Source of the DNA: Ascaphus truei
Taxonomy: Eukaryota; Chordata; Amphibia; Anura; Ascaphidae
Length of the DNA: 64,000 bases
Assembly (NCBI GenBank): GCA_036426205.1
Contig: CM071579.1
Span: 12,864,071-12,928,070, forward strand
Direction of reading: 5' to 3'
Both the position numbers and the translations under genes were made by a program. The notes under the pieces are model-generated. The model did not search any database. It had not been told where the DNA came from and saw only the letters and a program-made list of their open reading frames with translations. Shown here one piece after another: positions 33,141 to 44,194 of the stretch; position 1 is the first letter of the stretch; every line of letters starts with the position of its first letter.

Positions 33141-33327
33141 ACATTAAAACTGACAAAAAGGGACACTTTGGCCTACCTACAACAGAGCTAACCAACTTCA
33201 TTGTTCCCCCAGATAAAACAACAGATAACAAAAATGCCAGCTACATGTGTATTTTTCCTACTTACTATGTAATCTTCGTTACTATCTGATCTATAGATTG
33301 TTTGCCCATGAGTCTCACATATTTATA

Positions 33328-34092
33328 TGTAGCGGTCTTTCCCCCACCCTCTGGGAGATTTGGCCATTACTTGTCGTGTGGTGCATGGTACCTGCTGGTA
33401 ACAAGAGGGCTGAGCTGTCCGACGATGGTAGTGGGGACACAGGATGCGGTTTCTGGGGTACAGTACATTACCCACATGGTTCTCTAGCAGTGCAGCGCCT
33501 TCATCTGCTGTAGGCTCCAAATAGGTGAAGATGATCTCCTACAGTAGAACTATCACCTCTTCCCCACCAGTAAGATCACACGCTAGGCGGGAGTATAACA
33601 GGAATGGTTTATTCTCTCACTCTGTGCAGCACAGTACATGGCAGGGCTCTGCCCAATGCAGAAACTGTCAGCTACTCACTAATGGATGGTCCCTGGACCT
33701 TCACTACAGGCCAAGGGCACCCGCAGCAGTCGCAGCTCTTCCCTGCCCCTCTAGCAGGGGCTGAGGTATAGTACACCCTCACTCTCCCCCGAGGGAAAGA
33801 GGACCAGAGAAGGCCCAATAGTCAGGCTCTTGGCTGTGTGACCTGCATCTCTCAAGTGGGTACAGGCACTACTAAATTTGGGGTGGCACTGCCCTTAAAT
33901 GCAGCTAGGAGGAGGGCACCAGGTTTGTCCCATGATTGGACATGCTCAGGCCTGATGTCACTGTCTCCTACAGTCAATCAAGTGCAGCACCAAGGAGGGG
34001 GAAAACCCCATGTTGACTACTGGCAGCTTGATTCTAGTAGGGCTTACTGCCAGGAGTAGGGCAGGTTAGTAGCCAAAGGTGGCATGGCTACA
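33328..34092 (-). mobile_element. Solo LTR (family B), minus strand
   Basis: The block starts TGTAGCGG and ends GGCTACA. On the minus strand it contains a TATA-like GCATTTAAGG, then AATAAA (plus-strand TTTATT at 33608-33613) followed by CCATTCCTGTTATACTCCCG. It closes with ACCAGCAGGTACCATGCACC and ATCTCCCAGAGGGTGGGGGA, closely matching the family B copy at 22.8-23.4 kb. No internal coding region and no convincing target duplication were seen. Confidence 0.7.
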
Positions 34093-34099
34093 TCTAAAA

Positions 34100-35087
34100 A
34101 GAAAATGTCTAGTTTCCTTACTGCGTATGCATCTACCACCTCTGTGGAGAGCTTGTTCCATGGTGCAACCTCTAACCTTTCACCTACAGAACACGTACCA
34201 CTCGCAAACTTCAAAGCATTACCATTGTGGAATGTTTCTTGTTCTCTGGACAATAGTATCAATCTGTACCTTTCTGGCACAAGTAAGGTATGTAAGTCTC
34301 TATCATATTGCCCCTTTCTGCATCTCCTTTCGCACGGTGCATGCTAAAGCCCTTAAGGTTTTATGATGCAAACCACATATCCTTTTAGTTGCTCTTCTTT
34401 CAAGATGTCATTCTCTATTACGGGCTGCGTTTTACAAACAAATTATCGTCCATATCTTCTATTCATGTAGAGCCCCACAACTCTGCCTAACAGGATTTGT
34501 GAGTGGAGATTCACAATATCACCCAATTTCCATTTCTTGGATGAGAGTCTGCCCTTGAGGTTGTGGCCTCCATGGCAATACTTAACTCTGCAAGAGGATA
34601 GAAGTCTTGGAACTCACCATGCTGGAATCCATTCTCTATCACTGGGACACAGTGTGATGGTGGTCAGTAACAGGGATGAATTGAGTCAGAAACCGTCCAA
34701 TCCTAACAGGCTGTTGAGGGCACGTCCTAGTAAGCCGGCTCAATATTGTGCCTAAAATATGCCTTTGCTGCAAAACGTTAATTATATGCCTGTATTTGAA
34801 AGGCCTCACCTAGGGGCACATTTATGAGCTAAATAAGTACGAAACAAGTATGTAAATTAAATAACTTTTATTTTGCTTCAACACCTGAGGGCTATTTGAT
34901 AAATTGTACACCGTGCTGAGTTTTCACCAGACAATTCAATGCTTTTTAGGCTTTTGAATGAGTATGTGCTTATTCTCTGGGCAAATATATTTCAGTTGGC
35001 TGTGATTCAGAGTTCCCAAAACAATTTATTCTCTAGCTTGTTGTACTGGAAATATCTTTAGTGGTGATTGTTAATATCGAAACATTC

Positions 35088-35090
<3 letters not shown>
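34100..35090. other. No recognised gene
   Basis: Frames of up to 95 residues near 34080-34370 carry no domain I recognise. No transposon ends are defined. Confidence 0.4.
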
Positions 35091-35143
<53 letters not shown>

Positions 35144-35169
35144 GTGTGTGTGTGTGTGTGTGTGTGTGT

Positions 35170-35210
<41 letters not shown>
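35090..35210. repeat. TG then TA compound microsatellite
   Basis: About 78 bp of TG is followed by about 36 bp of TA, immediately left of a PLE end. PLE termini in this window repeatedly abut TA runs. Confidence 0.95.
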
Positions 35211-35212
<2 letters not shown>

Positions 35213-35395
35213 TATATAAAAGCAGCAAGCACTCAATGTAGATAACAATGTATTGAAACAGACACAAAAATCCGACGTTTCGATCCATAGGGATCTTCTT
35301 CCACACCCCCACACCCCTTGTTTCAATACATTATTTTGCTGACTTACCTCTGAGTGCTGTCTCTCTTTGCTGTTCTGCTGCCCTGCTGGATGGTA
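35205..35395 (-). mobile_element. Penelope-like element ends in inverted arrangement
   Basis: The left arm reads AGCAAGCACTCAATGTAGAT, TATTGAAACAGACAC, ATCCGACGTTTCGATCC. The right arm holds the complementary GTTTCAATACATTATTTTGC and CTCTGAGTGCTGTC. The minus-strand terminal motif at 35274-35303 keeps GATCC/GGATC helix II and GAAACGTC, but the core that should read CTGANGA reads TGGAAGA. No RT remains. Confidence 0.55.
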
Positions 35396-35548
35396 ACGTA
35401 CTATATATCTTAATATATAAATTCGAAATTTGTATGGTTAGTGCTAGATGCGGTGAATCTGATTGGTCCTCAGCCTGTGGCCAATCAGATTGGTGGCTCT
35501 ATGACGTCACCCAACTGCCACTCTCTTCCCCCTCGGCCTCGACTGACT

Positions 35549-35591
<43 letters not shown>

Positions 35592-35606
35592 ACACAAACA
35601 CACAAC

Positions 35607-35646
<40 letters not shown>

Positions 35647-35699
35647 CTCTCTGTACTCTTCACCCAGCTCATCTCCCCACCGGCTCCTCACGTGCACGC

Positions 35700-35945
35700 C
35701 TCCCGGATGGAGGGGAAGCGCGGCGCGGCCCTCCTGCCCCAGCCGCCAACTTCAGGCTCCTCCCCCCTCGCTCCCAACCGGCTCCCGGACGGAGGGGAAG
35801 CGCGGCGCGGCCCTCCTGCCCCAGCCGCCAACTTCAGGCTCCTCCCCCCTCGCTCCCAAACGGCTCCCGGACGGAGGGGAAGCGCGGTGCGGCCCTCCTG
35901 CCCCAGCCGCCAACTTCAGGCTCCTCCCCCCTCGCTCCCAACCGG
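35700..35945. repeat. Three tandem 82-bp units in Helitron
   Basis: Units starting CTCCCGGAYGGAGGGGAAGC lie at 35700, 35782 and 35864, nearly identical. They contain CAGCCGCCAACTTCAGGCTC. Very low divergence indicates recent expansion. Confidence 0.9.
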
Positions 35946-36285
35946 TTCCTGACACTCCCTGTAGCCCTGCACTCTCCCTTAACTTGCCCTTAACTTGCTG
36001 CCTTCAAAAAACAAAATCACCATTAAAAAAATGGTGTGCGGCCCTATGCACTGTTAATTGCGATTACAAAATGGCCGCCCGTAATATTCATTATATTGTG
36101 GAGCTAGCAAGTTATATTAGAGGGATTCATTTTAATAGCAGGAAGCATATAACATGGACTTAGGGACACAAACATATAAACCAGGGAAGGGGGTAGGAGT
36201 AAAAATAGTGCGGGGGGGACACATGCAGGGGGGGAGACATGCATGGGGGGGAAGAAGAGATGCAGGGAGGGGAGAGATAACACAC

Positions 36286-36530
36286 CCACTCACTCACCCA
36301 CTCAGTCACTCACCCACCCAGTCACTCACTCACCCAGTCACTCACCCAAGTCACTCACCCACCCAGTCACTCACCCACCCAGTCACTCACCCACCCAGTC
36401 ACTCACCCACCCAGTCACTCACGCACCCAGTCACTCACCCACCCAGTCACTCACGCACCCAGTCACTCACGCACCCAGTCACTCACCCACCCAGTCACTC
36501 ACCCACCCAGTCACTCACCCACCCACTGAG
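36286..36530. repeat. 16-bp minisatellite CAGTCACTCACCCACC
   Basis: About 15 units with a few GCACCC variants are located in the 3' half of the plus-strand Helitron. The HSPTQSLTHPVT-type frame is a translation of it. Confidence 0.95.
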
Positions 36531-36778
36531 CTCTGAAGGGGGGGGGAATTGGACATGTGAGGGGGGGGTGGGGGTAGGGCCAGAGCTGTGAACGGGGGGG
36601 CCACATTCATGTGCAAGGGGGCCCCGATTGCTGTTAATGGGGGAGAAAGGGGAAGGGGGGGGGGGGGGGGGGCAATGGAAAGAGACAGAGGGCAATGGGG
36701 GGAGAGAGAGAGGGGGGAGCGGAGACAGAGGGGGAGCGGGAAAATTCAATGCCGGGCAAAGCCGGGTTTATCAGCTAG

Positions 36779-36812
<34 letters not shown>

Positions 36813-36899
36813 CATACACATATACATATACATACACACACACCAAATACTCGTTTCTATATTGTATGCGTAGAAATGCTGGGTCTTTAAAAGAAAATA

Positions 36900-37710
36900 T
36901 GTTCACATGGCAAAAGAGATCAAAAGTAGCGTACATGAACACCATGAGATATTTAACATGTAAGCATCAATGTTACAGGAGAAATATTATTTCGGTCCTT
37001 GTACAAAGCTCCAATAGCATTATCTGACAGACCCCAGTAAAAGGTAGGACATAGTATGTCAGTGAATATATACATTACAGCATGGTCCTACACAGAGCTA
37101 TCCAACTGTCCAGTTACCCATGGCCCTGCTAAAATAATGACTCAAAGTGGGTTACTCATTAAACTGCAATAGTGCCAATCTGGGTACTATCGCAGAATAG
37201 CTCCCATTTACGTCATGAAACTGCAGTCTTTCCGTTAAAAGAGCAAAATAATCTCTTACAGCACATACACTGCAATAGACTTTCTTCTAGTGCTACCATC
37301 AAAATCTCATTAAAAAAAAGAGATCGAAATGCTGAATAAAGGAAGAAGACAATAATATGTTTTGGTCCTTACAAGGTTATTGTGTGATTTAGACGACTAC
37401 TTTGAATTAGAGATTTTTATGTTGTTTGTTTTTGACTCCTGGGACTATTATGTGCAGCTGAACATAATCTCAGTGACGGTTTCCTCTGCTGCACTTTCTT
37501 GTCTTTGCCATCTTCCGATCTTGAAGGCCCACAAGATCCACATGAAATTGTACAGGTGTGCAAGTAACTAATGTATACTGGAGAAACTAGAGCACCATAA
37601 ACAGAACAATGCAGATGTGTTTGTACAGATGTGTTTCATGTGTTTACAACACCATCCCTTTCTCTTTCAAGCTCTACATTGGGCTACAATTCAGGGTAAT
37701 TGTTTCTTGT
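36900..37710. other. No recognised gene; partial MITE at 37145
   Basis: A fragment resembling the 24.57 kb MITE (ACTCATTAAACTGCAATAGT) lies at about 37150-37235. The rest is AT-rich and unassigned. Confidence 0.4.
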
Positions 37711-37714
37711 ATTG

Positions 37715-38300
37715 TATTGTATGTCTTTATTTATATAGCGCCATTAATGTACATAGCGCTTCACAGTAGTAATACACGTGGTAATCAAATAAATAACAGA
37801 TAATATAAATAACAGATCATGGGATTAAGTGCTTTAGACATAAAAGTAACATTAAGGAAGAGGAATCCCTGCCCCGAGGAGCTTACAGTCTAATTGGTAG
37901 GTAGGGATAACGTACAGAGACAGTAGGAGGGAGTCCTGGTAAGTGTGTCTGCAGGGGGCCAAGCTTTATGTATCATGTGTTCTGAATATACACAGTGCTA
38001 TTCATATGCTTCTTTAAGCAAGTGTGTCTTAAGGTGGGTCTTAAAGGTGGATAGAGAGGGTGCTAGTCGGGTACTGAGGGGAAGGGCATTCCAGAGGTGT
38101 GAGGCAGTCAGTGAAAAAGGTTTAAGGCGGGAGAGGGCATTAGATACAAAAGGGGTAGAAAGAAGACATCCTTGAGAAGAACGCAAGAGTCTGGATGGTG
38201 CATAACGAGAAATTAGGGTGTTGATATGTAAGGAGGGGCAGAAGAGTGTAAAGCTTTAAAAGTTAGGAGAAGAATGGGGTGTGAGATGCGGGATTTGATC
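37715..38300 (-). mobile_element. L2/CR1-like LINE 3' end
   Basis: On the minus strand a 62-residue frame (38186-37998) contains LWNALPLSTRLAPSLSTFK, the conserved C-terminal signature of L2/CR1-type ORF2. It is followed by a 3' UTR with AGACTGTAAGCTCCTCGGGG and CTGTGAAGCGCTATGTACAT, then GCGCTATATAAATAAAGACA at the 3' end. The reverse transcriptase proper is missing, so the copy is 5'-truncated. Confidence 0.75.
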
Positions 38301-38397
38301 CGTTTCGGCACAAACCTTAATAACATTACTCTTAAGCTCAGTGAGTTATTTTGACTCACTGGTTTGTGCTGATATTTCTTTTACGCCTTTTCTATAA

Positions 38398-38496
38398 ATG
38401 TTGCATAATTCTCATTTGTATGAAGTGTGTGTTCCCCCCCCCCCCCGTTGCATAATTCTCATTTGTATGAAGTGTGTGTTCCCCCCCCCCCCCCTC
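38398..38496. repeat. Tandem duplication of 47-51 bp ending in C-runs
   Basis: GTTGCATAATTCTCATTTGT, then ATGAAGTGTGTGTTC and 13-14 C residues, occurs twice in direct succession. The two copies are virtually identical. Confidence 0.95.
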
Positions 38497-38499
38497 AAA

Positions 38500-39115
38500 A
38501 GTACATCCAAGAGCCTATATTAACTGTACACCTTGGAAATTAATAGTGTACTTAAAACCACATTTTAATATCAAACAGGCAGAAGGGTAACACAATAAAG
38601 ATGAAGACAAATAGTTCATTTTACTCTGAAGCAGCACTAAAAAGCAGGCTATATTTATTTCAATCTTTTGAATTGATATGATCTGATTTGATACTTTACA
38701 CAGCTTTTCTCCTTTATGTTATTTGCTTATTTATCAATATTAGGCCAACGGGGAAAAAAAAAAAGCTTTGCATTCCATATTCCCGTAGGTTATTTACATA
38801 ACCTTGTATATTTTCACTAACTCTAATAAATATGTATTTACTCAACTCATTTTTATTTATATAGTACGCTTCTAGGGCAGCAAACCCATTACAGTGTTTG
38901 TGTTTGGGGAAATGCAAAACTACGTGGATAAAGAAATTCTTTGGTGACACAACATAAACTGATTCAGGCTAATGCATTTGATCTGGCGTTAAAACTAAGC
39001 TACTGACGCTCAATGAATCTGCCCCATTGACGCATGTTCCCCAAAACCATGTTTAGATGCACAGGAGATAATCATTTTGATGCATTCGCGCCAAATGTGA
39101 AATGCTTTTTGTTTA
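38500..39115. other. No recognised gene
   Basis: Only AT-rich DNA and a poly-A stretch near 38755 are visible. Nothing coding was recognised. Confidence 0.4.
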
Positions 39116-39116
39116 T

Positions 39117-39378
39117 GAGATAGGAGAGAAACTAGGAGCACAGCAAAAAAGGAAGAGAACTGGAGGCCAATGAAAAAAATAACAAAATTTATTGAGACAT
39201 CAACTAATTAAAAGAGAAACTCTAACGGTTTCTCGCAGGGCTAAAGCGCCCCTGGCGAGAAAAGCGGTTAGAGGTTTCTTCTTTTAATTAGTTGATGTCT
39301 CAATAAATTTTTGTTATTTTTTCATTGGCCTCCAGTTCTCTTCCTTTTTTGCTGTGCTCCTAGTTCCTCTCCTATCTC
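39117..39378. mobile_element. Foldback PLE-like element, about 110-bp arms
   Basis: The left arm GAGATAGGAGAGAAACTAGG to TTAATTAAAAGAGAAAC-type sequence is matched by its reverse complement ending TTCCTCTCCTATCTC at 39378. The central 40 bp contains CGAGAAA and CGGTTAGAG in both orientations, suggesting two head-to-head PLE termini with decayed hammerhead-like cores. No coding region is present. Confidence 0.6.
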
Positions 39379-39379
39379 A

Positions 39380-39960
39380 CCTGTTCCTGCTTACCTGTGG
39401 ATGCACGCACCTGCTACCGGAGATTCTGACTTACCTGGGATTGGATCGTGAGTACGCCGTCCATTGACTGTTCACTGCTGTATCGTCACTAAGGGTAGTC
39501 TGGTTGCTGTTGCGAGGGTCTGCTGGTCTCCACTATATGTGATCGCCTGAAGGGCTTACTTTATTACAGTGTCAGTTTTCCCTGTATCATAGGTGCAGTC
39601 TCCGGAATCTATAGGGTTATTCATGATGCCTCCGTGTGTCTTTAGGGCTAGTAGCGCCGGGCTCTGAGGTTCACTCCTCTACTCTGCCATGTGCTTGTTG
39701 TTTATGAATGTTGTAGTTGACTAATACAGTACAGTATGTCAGAGGCGTTTACACCAAATAAAACATGGCAAAGATGTGCAATGCCAAGAAAAGGGGTTAA
39801 GCAATATATGGAATGTTATACATTCCATTATAATGTGTGAGTTGTGTAATTCAATTTAGAAGCACCACCCAACGTGCAATCTCACACTGAGCAGAATAGC
39901 TGAAAATACCTTGATATATTGATGCTTGCAGAAAGAGGAAGACCATTTATATCCCTTCAT
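39380..39960. other. No recognised gene
   Basis: Sequence just right of the foldback (39380-39690) may be the adjoining PLE 3' flank, but no motif is decisive. Confidence 0.3.
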
Positions 39961-39964
39961 AAAA

Positions 39965-40105
39965 ATATTACTTCTGAGCATTTTCACACGTCTCAGACAG
40001 GTCTGCCACCCTGCTTTTCCACATTATCTCTTGGCATACAATGCTTCCACTGTAGCCAAGGATTCTGGGAAATGACATGCAAATGAGCACACCTTGCTAC
40101 AAAGT
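39965..40105 (-). repeat. Diverged copy of ribozyme-associated repeat (no ribozyme)
   Basis: On the minus strand, GTGTGCTCATTTGCATGTCA, TTTCCCAGAATCC, ACAGTGGAAGCATTGTATGC, AAAAGCAGGGTGGCAGACCT and GTCTGAGACGTGTGAAAATG match the first 140 bp of the 58.3 kb unit in order. The half bearing the hammerhead is not present. Confidence 0.7.
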
Positions 40106-40109
40106 CCCA

Positions 40110-40780
40110 AGAGTTGCTACTCAACAGATTGCTAGTGCAATTCTTTTAAGAGCAAAAGCGTGTTTCTTTTCTTAAGGATAGTACATTTTAAATCAACATT
40201 TAAATGAATGTCGATAATAAGCAGAATACTAACGACAAACCAGTTCCAGTTAACCATTTAGCTGCTAGAAGGTCCACCGAGCCATAGTTTGTGAAGATAT
40301 TTCTCTAGAAGACATTTCACAATGCAAAACACACCATTATACATTTTCTACAGAAAATCTGCCCTTAGCCCCTTTCTAATTCTTCTTAATTCCCAGCTCC
40401 CTGCTCACTTCTATCTACTCACCTCTTGACAAATCCCACTGAATCCCAGCATAAAACCTGCAAGGCAGAGAAAGAGGTCATTATAGCAGCCTTGCACTGT
40501 AGACTCTATTGGCAATGAAAGTTTTAGAACAAAAATTAATTTGCATCACACAATATTCATAGGATTCTACATCACAGTATTCATGTCCAACAATGATTAA
40601 TAAAATATTTAAAAAAATTGCATCCTAATTTGATTAAGAACTGGAACATAATCTTGGTATCTATTAACTTCATTCACTAAACCACCCACTTGACCAATTA
40701 TTTGAATGGAAATAGGAAATGGTCACTACAGCTACAACATTGCTTTCATTGTTATTGAGCAGATCATTTATTCCCAGAGC
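40110..40780. other. No recognised gene
   Basis: This is AT-rich DNA without a conserved motif. Confidence 0.4.
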
Positions 40781-40791
40781 ACTGTTCCTAT

Positions 40792-41168
40792 TAGGGTTGC
40801 CAGGTGTCCAGTATTGAACCGGACTGTCCTGTATTTGGACACTGTCCAATAAAAAAATTGAGGTAATACTGGACATGTATCTGGTATTACCTCTCTGGAT
40901 TTAGTGACCTGACCGGCTTGGGAGGCCGTGGGATTTTCCCCGACAGGAAGAGAGCAGGGCTGTTGGCTGGAGGGCTGGGCAGCTTCCTCCATCCTGATTG
41001 GCTGCTGCTGGGCAACGCAGCCATTCGGGAGGAAGCGCCAGGAGCCAGGAGGCGAGGCCAAGGAGAGGAGGAAACAGCATGGAGCAGAGAGAGGTGTGTG
41101 TGTCTCGAGCACGCCACACCTTTAACAATTGTGTCCTGTATTTTTGGAAAAGCCACCTGGCATCCCTA
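40792..41168. mobile_element. Complete hAT-type MITE, 377 bp, 8-bp target duplication
   Basis: The element begins TAGGGTTGCCAGGTG and ends CACCTGGCATCCCTA, and it is flanked by a perfect 8-bp duplication GTTCCTAT (40784-40791 and 41169-41176). TIRs of this type with 8-bp duplications define hAT transposons. There is no transposase. Frames of up to 114 residues across it on both strands are not proteins. This copy served as the reference for the split element at 15.0-17.4 kb. Confidence 0.92.
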
Positions 41169-41179
41169 GTTCCTATAGA

Positions 41180-42885
41180 AGCTCAATTGTTAAGTTTTTT
41201 TTTTTGTCACAGCACACCTGCTGATCTTAAATCTTAATAATATTACGACAAACCTACTGTATTGTATGAGCTACCTGATGGTTAATCAGTCAGAAAAATG
41301 GTGAATCAAGGAGAAATAGGCTGATTGCTTTTATTTGCAAATCTTTGTAGCCCCAGAAGAAATATTTAATAAATGCCTCACACTCTTTCTCCAAACCGCT
41401 TGTTTTCTGTTCCTTCTAAAATTGTCACTTTTTCTTCTGAAGACAAATTTTGTATGTTCTAAGCTTCGACAAGTGCAATAGTGGATACTTAACAATTATG
41501 TTTATTCATAAATACAGTTTCAACTATGCATGAAATCACCATGTTAGTATTTAGCAATCAGCATCTACTTTAGTCACAATTTGTGCAGTTTTAGTGCTTC
41601 ATAATCAATGATAATTACACCTTCTCTGCTTAACAAGCTTTTCACCGGTATCAAAGGAAAGGCAAAAAAAACTTACATTGCGCCATAATGAATGGAAGCG
41701 CTAACTGAATAAATAATATTCAGTTAAGTGGAAAAGATCAACAAATCTCTAATTGGAAGTCTCGTCTCGTTTAGTCACAGTGTTCCGATACCTTTTACAA
41801 TATCCTTTGATACTAATCAACATTCCATTTTGCTGGTGATTGTCTATTATGCACACGTCTATCAGGGACTGGTTAAAGCTTATTTCACACCGGGAGATGT
41901 TTACTCATCATGGATTCGAGCATCTGAAGACACAAGTCTTTCAATGTCAAAAACTCCCCACTCAGATAACTCGCACAAAAAGACTTCTGTGAAAAGCAAC
42001 TAGGAAACCATAATTAAGCACCGTTGTGATAGGCATTGTTGTGTACAGCAAATCAGTTGCTACTTAACTGATCTCCTGTGTTTTAAATTAGAGCACAGTT
42101 GTAGTAGCGTTATTAGCCCTAGAACAAATTAGACTTTTTTTTTTTAAATAAACCAACAGGGTATTATAAACCTGGCTGTATTTTATTATGAGACTAGTCT
42201 CATTCTTGTTTTCCAACTCTCCATTTGCCATAGCGGTTTAGGATTATTAGCAAGAAGAATGCTTGTGGATTAGAGGAATAGACTTTTTTCTTTTTGCTGT
42301 CGCTTTTACACATATTTAGCTAATTGTTGTTTTAAATACACTGTGTCTAGAGATGGGTGAATGTGTCAAAATTCGTCCTACAGGGTTTTTGCTACTACAG
42401 TATTTAGTTTGCGTAGGCTAGGAATATTTGCGCGTGAAAATAAAAAATAAAAATTAGAGCAGATGTATGTCATTCTGCCGGCAGCCACTCTTTGCGCATT
42501 CGTATCGCCGAGAACCTGAAATGTAGGTTTCTGCTGGAGGCAGAGGATGGGGGAGGAAGCAAGACTATTCTTAGTTAGAGTTGCAAGGGCTATATCCCCT
42601 CAAACACAGCTTTCTACAACACGTGGAGAGACATCTGTGCACAAAAACTTGTGCACCCCTGGGATACCTGGGAAATGTGCTAATAGGAGTCCATAGCATA
42701 TCTAACATGTTGTATAAAGGTGTATTTAAGAAGCACTTCAGACTCCAACAAAGAATGGGGAGGGGGGGGTGTCTCTTTGCCTATCACGCACTCTCTTTCA
42801 CAAATAAACGCCATATTCAGAGCAAATAATTCATGCATCTGTGTCACTTCTTTTGCACTATATATTGTAAAAGGGTGCTCCTAAA
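41180..42885. other. No recognised gene
   Basis: A fragment near 42350 (AGAGATGGGTGAATGTGTCAA) resembles a dispersed repeat. The rest is AT-rich and I see no coding exon. Confidence 0.4.
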
Positions 42886-42886
42886 G

Positions 42887-42887
<1 letters not shown>

Positions 42888-42926
<39 letters not shown>
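42888..42926. repeat. TA microsatellite
   Basis: About 18 TA units lie immediately left of an L1-type 3' tail. Confidence 0.95.
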
Positions 42927-42930
<4 letters not shown>

Positions 42931-43157
42931 ACCCCTTCCCTCCCTCCCCCCCTCTGTGTTCTCTTTTATCTTTCTCCTACTTTGGAACTATACTAAGCTT
43001 CCCCCTCTTGGGAAGTGATCTTTGTGGGCAAATTACCTTGCCCCCCTTCCACAAAATTTGAAAATGGTGTTATGTATTGGGATGTAAATATTGACACTTG
43101 TATATATGTAACTGTGTATCTACCCAATAAAAATGTTTGGGAAAAAAAAAAAAAAAA
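42927..43157 (+). mobile_element. 5'-truncated L1/Tx1-type 3' UTR with poly-A tail
   Basis: The segment is a C-rich start, a short 3' UTR, then CCAATAAAAATGTTTGGGAA and a 16-nt A tail. The organisation is close to the 3' end of the L1-type element at 50.6-50.97 kb (AAATAAAAATGTATGGAAAA). It is inserted beside the minus-strand CR1-type RT fragment. Confidence 0.65.
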
Positions 43158-43870
43158 GCAGGGGTCCCAGTACCGATCCCTGTGGTACTCCACTCACGAC
43201 TTTAGCCCAACCTGAAAAAGTTCCATTTATGACAACCCTCTGATGTCTGTCCTTCAACCAAAGAACAAAAATAGGAGCACATGAAATTAAACAAAAAAAA
43301 GCCGAAATTAGTATATATTCCTTATCGTAAATTGATTATTTATCATAAAAACACACAAAAATAAGAAACATAAGAATCAAAGCTGTCTAAAATGACAAGC
43401 CTGGCTTGGGCTCCATTTTATTATCTACTAGTGTCATTTTAGACAGCTTTGATTCTTATGTTTCTTATTTTTGTGTGTTTTTATGATAAATAATCAATTT
43501 ATGATAAAGAATATATACTAATTTCGTCTTTTTTTGGTTTCATTTCATGCGCTCCTATTTTTGTTCTTTTGTTTGCCGAGTGTGCCCCGCTAATCACGGG
43601 AGACGAGGAGCTGCGGGGTGGAACCGTATAGCCGAGGGGAAATACTTGGAGGGACAGCGCGCTCAATATCTTTTTTACTGTCCTTTAACCAGTTTTCAAT
43701 CCAGGTGCATATATTTTTTACTGAGTCCAATTTGCTTTATTTTGTACACCAACCTCGTGTGGAACCGTATCAAAAGCCTTTGCAAAATCTAAGTAGACTA
43801 AAGTGTGGACACCCGCCGGGGTGTCCGTTATAGCTAACCTTTGGAGGAAACGCTGAGTTGGGTTACCTTT
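43158..43870 (-). mobile_element. CR1/L2-type RT fragment, split by a PLE
   Basis: On the minus strand, the right part (43870-43692) encodes YLDFAKAFDTVPHE and the left part (43260-43158) encodes [20 protein letters not shown] and [12 protein letters not shown]. These are consecutive palm/finger blocks of a non-LTR reverse transcriptase. A 417-bp insert separates them. Only about 300 bp of LINE sequence remains, with frame breaks. CR1-type is inferred from the block sequence. Confidence 0.75.
43261..43677 (+). mobile_element. PLE-like foldback insertion with 14-bp target duplication
   Basis: The insert lies between CTGTCCTTCAACCA (43247-43260) and CTGTCCTTTAACCA (43678-43691), a 14-bp duplication with one mismatch inside the RT fragment. 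It consists of nearly perfect inverted arms (43261-43397 and 43432-43568), a 34-nt loop and a 109-bp tail ending GACAGCGCGCTCAATATCTT. Inverted arms plus an asymmetric tail match PLE organisation. No coding is present. Confidence 0.65.
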
Positions 43871-43984
43871 AGAGAGGCACCCTTGTTACTACCTGTTTGA
43901 CTTCTATGTTTTAGTGAGCAGTATAGAAGTATTCGTTCTTATACATTATTGTATGTGTTATTGATTGTCCTGCGAGGAACCACT

Positions 43985-44183
43985 CTCCCTCTGGTGGGAG
44001 CCATCGCAGGTGGAGGCGCTGCATCATTGTAAGTAATATCCCTTGTATAACTGCCCCAGGTTCCCCGTGGCGGAAGCTCAGCCATCCTGTGAGCTAACAG
44101 GTTATGCACCACACTGAGTAACTATATGTTTTCTACACCCACACAGTATAATCTGCGATTGGGGGGGGGGAAACCCCGTTACA
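43985..44183 (+). mobile_element. Partial LTR (family B), 3' portion
   Basis: The segment GGTGGAGGCGCTGCATCATT to GGCGGAAGCTCAGCCATCCT, TGTGAGCTAACAGG, GCACCACACTGAGT and the terminal CCCGTTACA parallels the last 200 bp of the family B LTRs. The upstream part is diverged or missing. Confidence 0.5.
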
Positions 44184-44194
44184 TAAACATTGTG

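Larger units (their letters stand above)
35408..36778 (+). mobile_element. Non-autonomous Helitron, plus strand
   Basis: The element starts TCTTAATATATAAATTCGAA after an A and ends with a GC hairpin (CCGGGCAAAGCCGGG), TTTATCAG and CTAG at 36775-36778 before a T. These are the TC start, hairpin, CTRR end and A/T insertion site expected of Helitrons. Inside, in order, are GATTGGTCC and CCAATCAGATTGG boxes, TGACGTCA, a CA microsatellite, three 82-bp units, a unique segment (about 35950-36230), a 16-bp minisatellite and G-rich tracts. No helicase is present. It sits in a TA run. Proline-rich frames of up to 240 residues are repeat translations. Confidence 0.8.
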
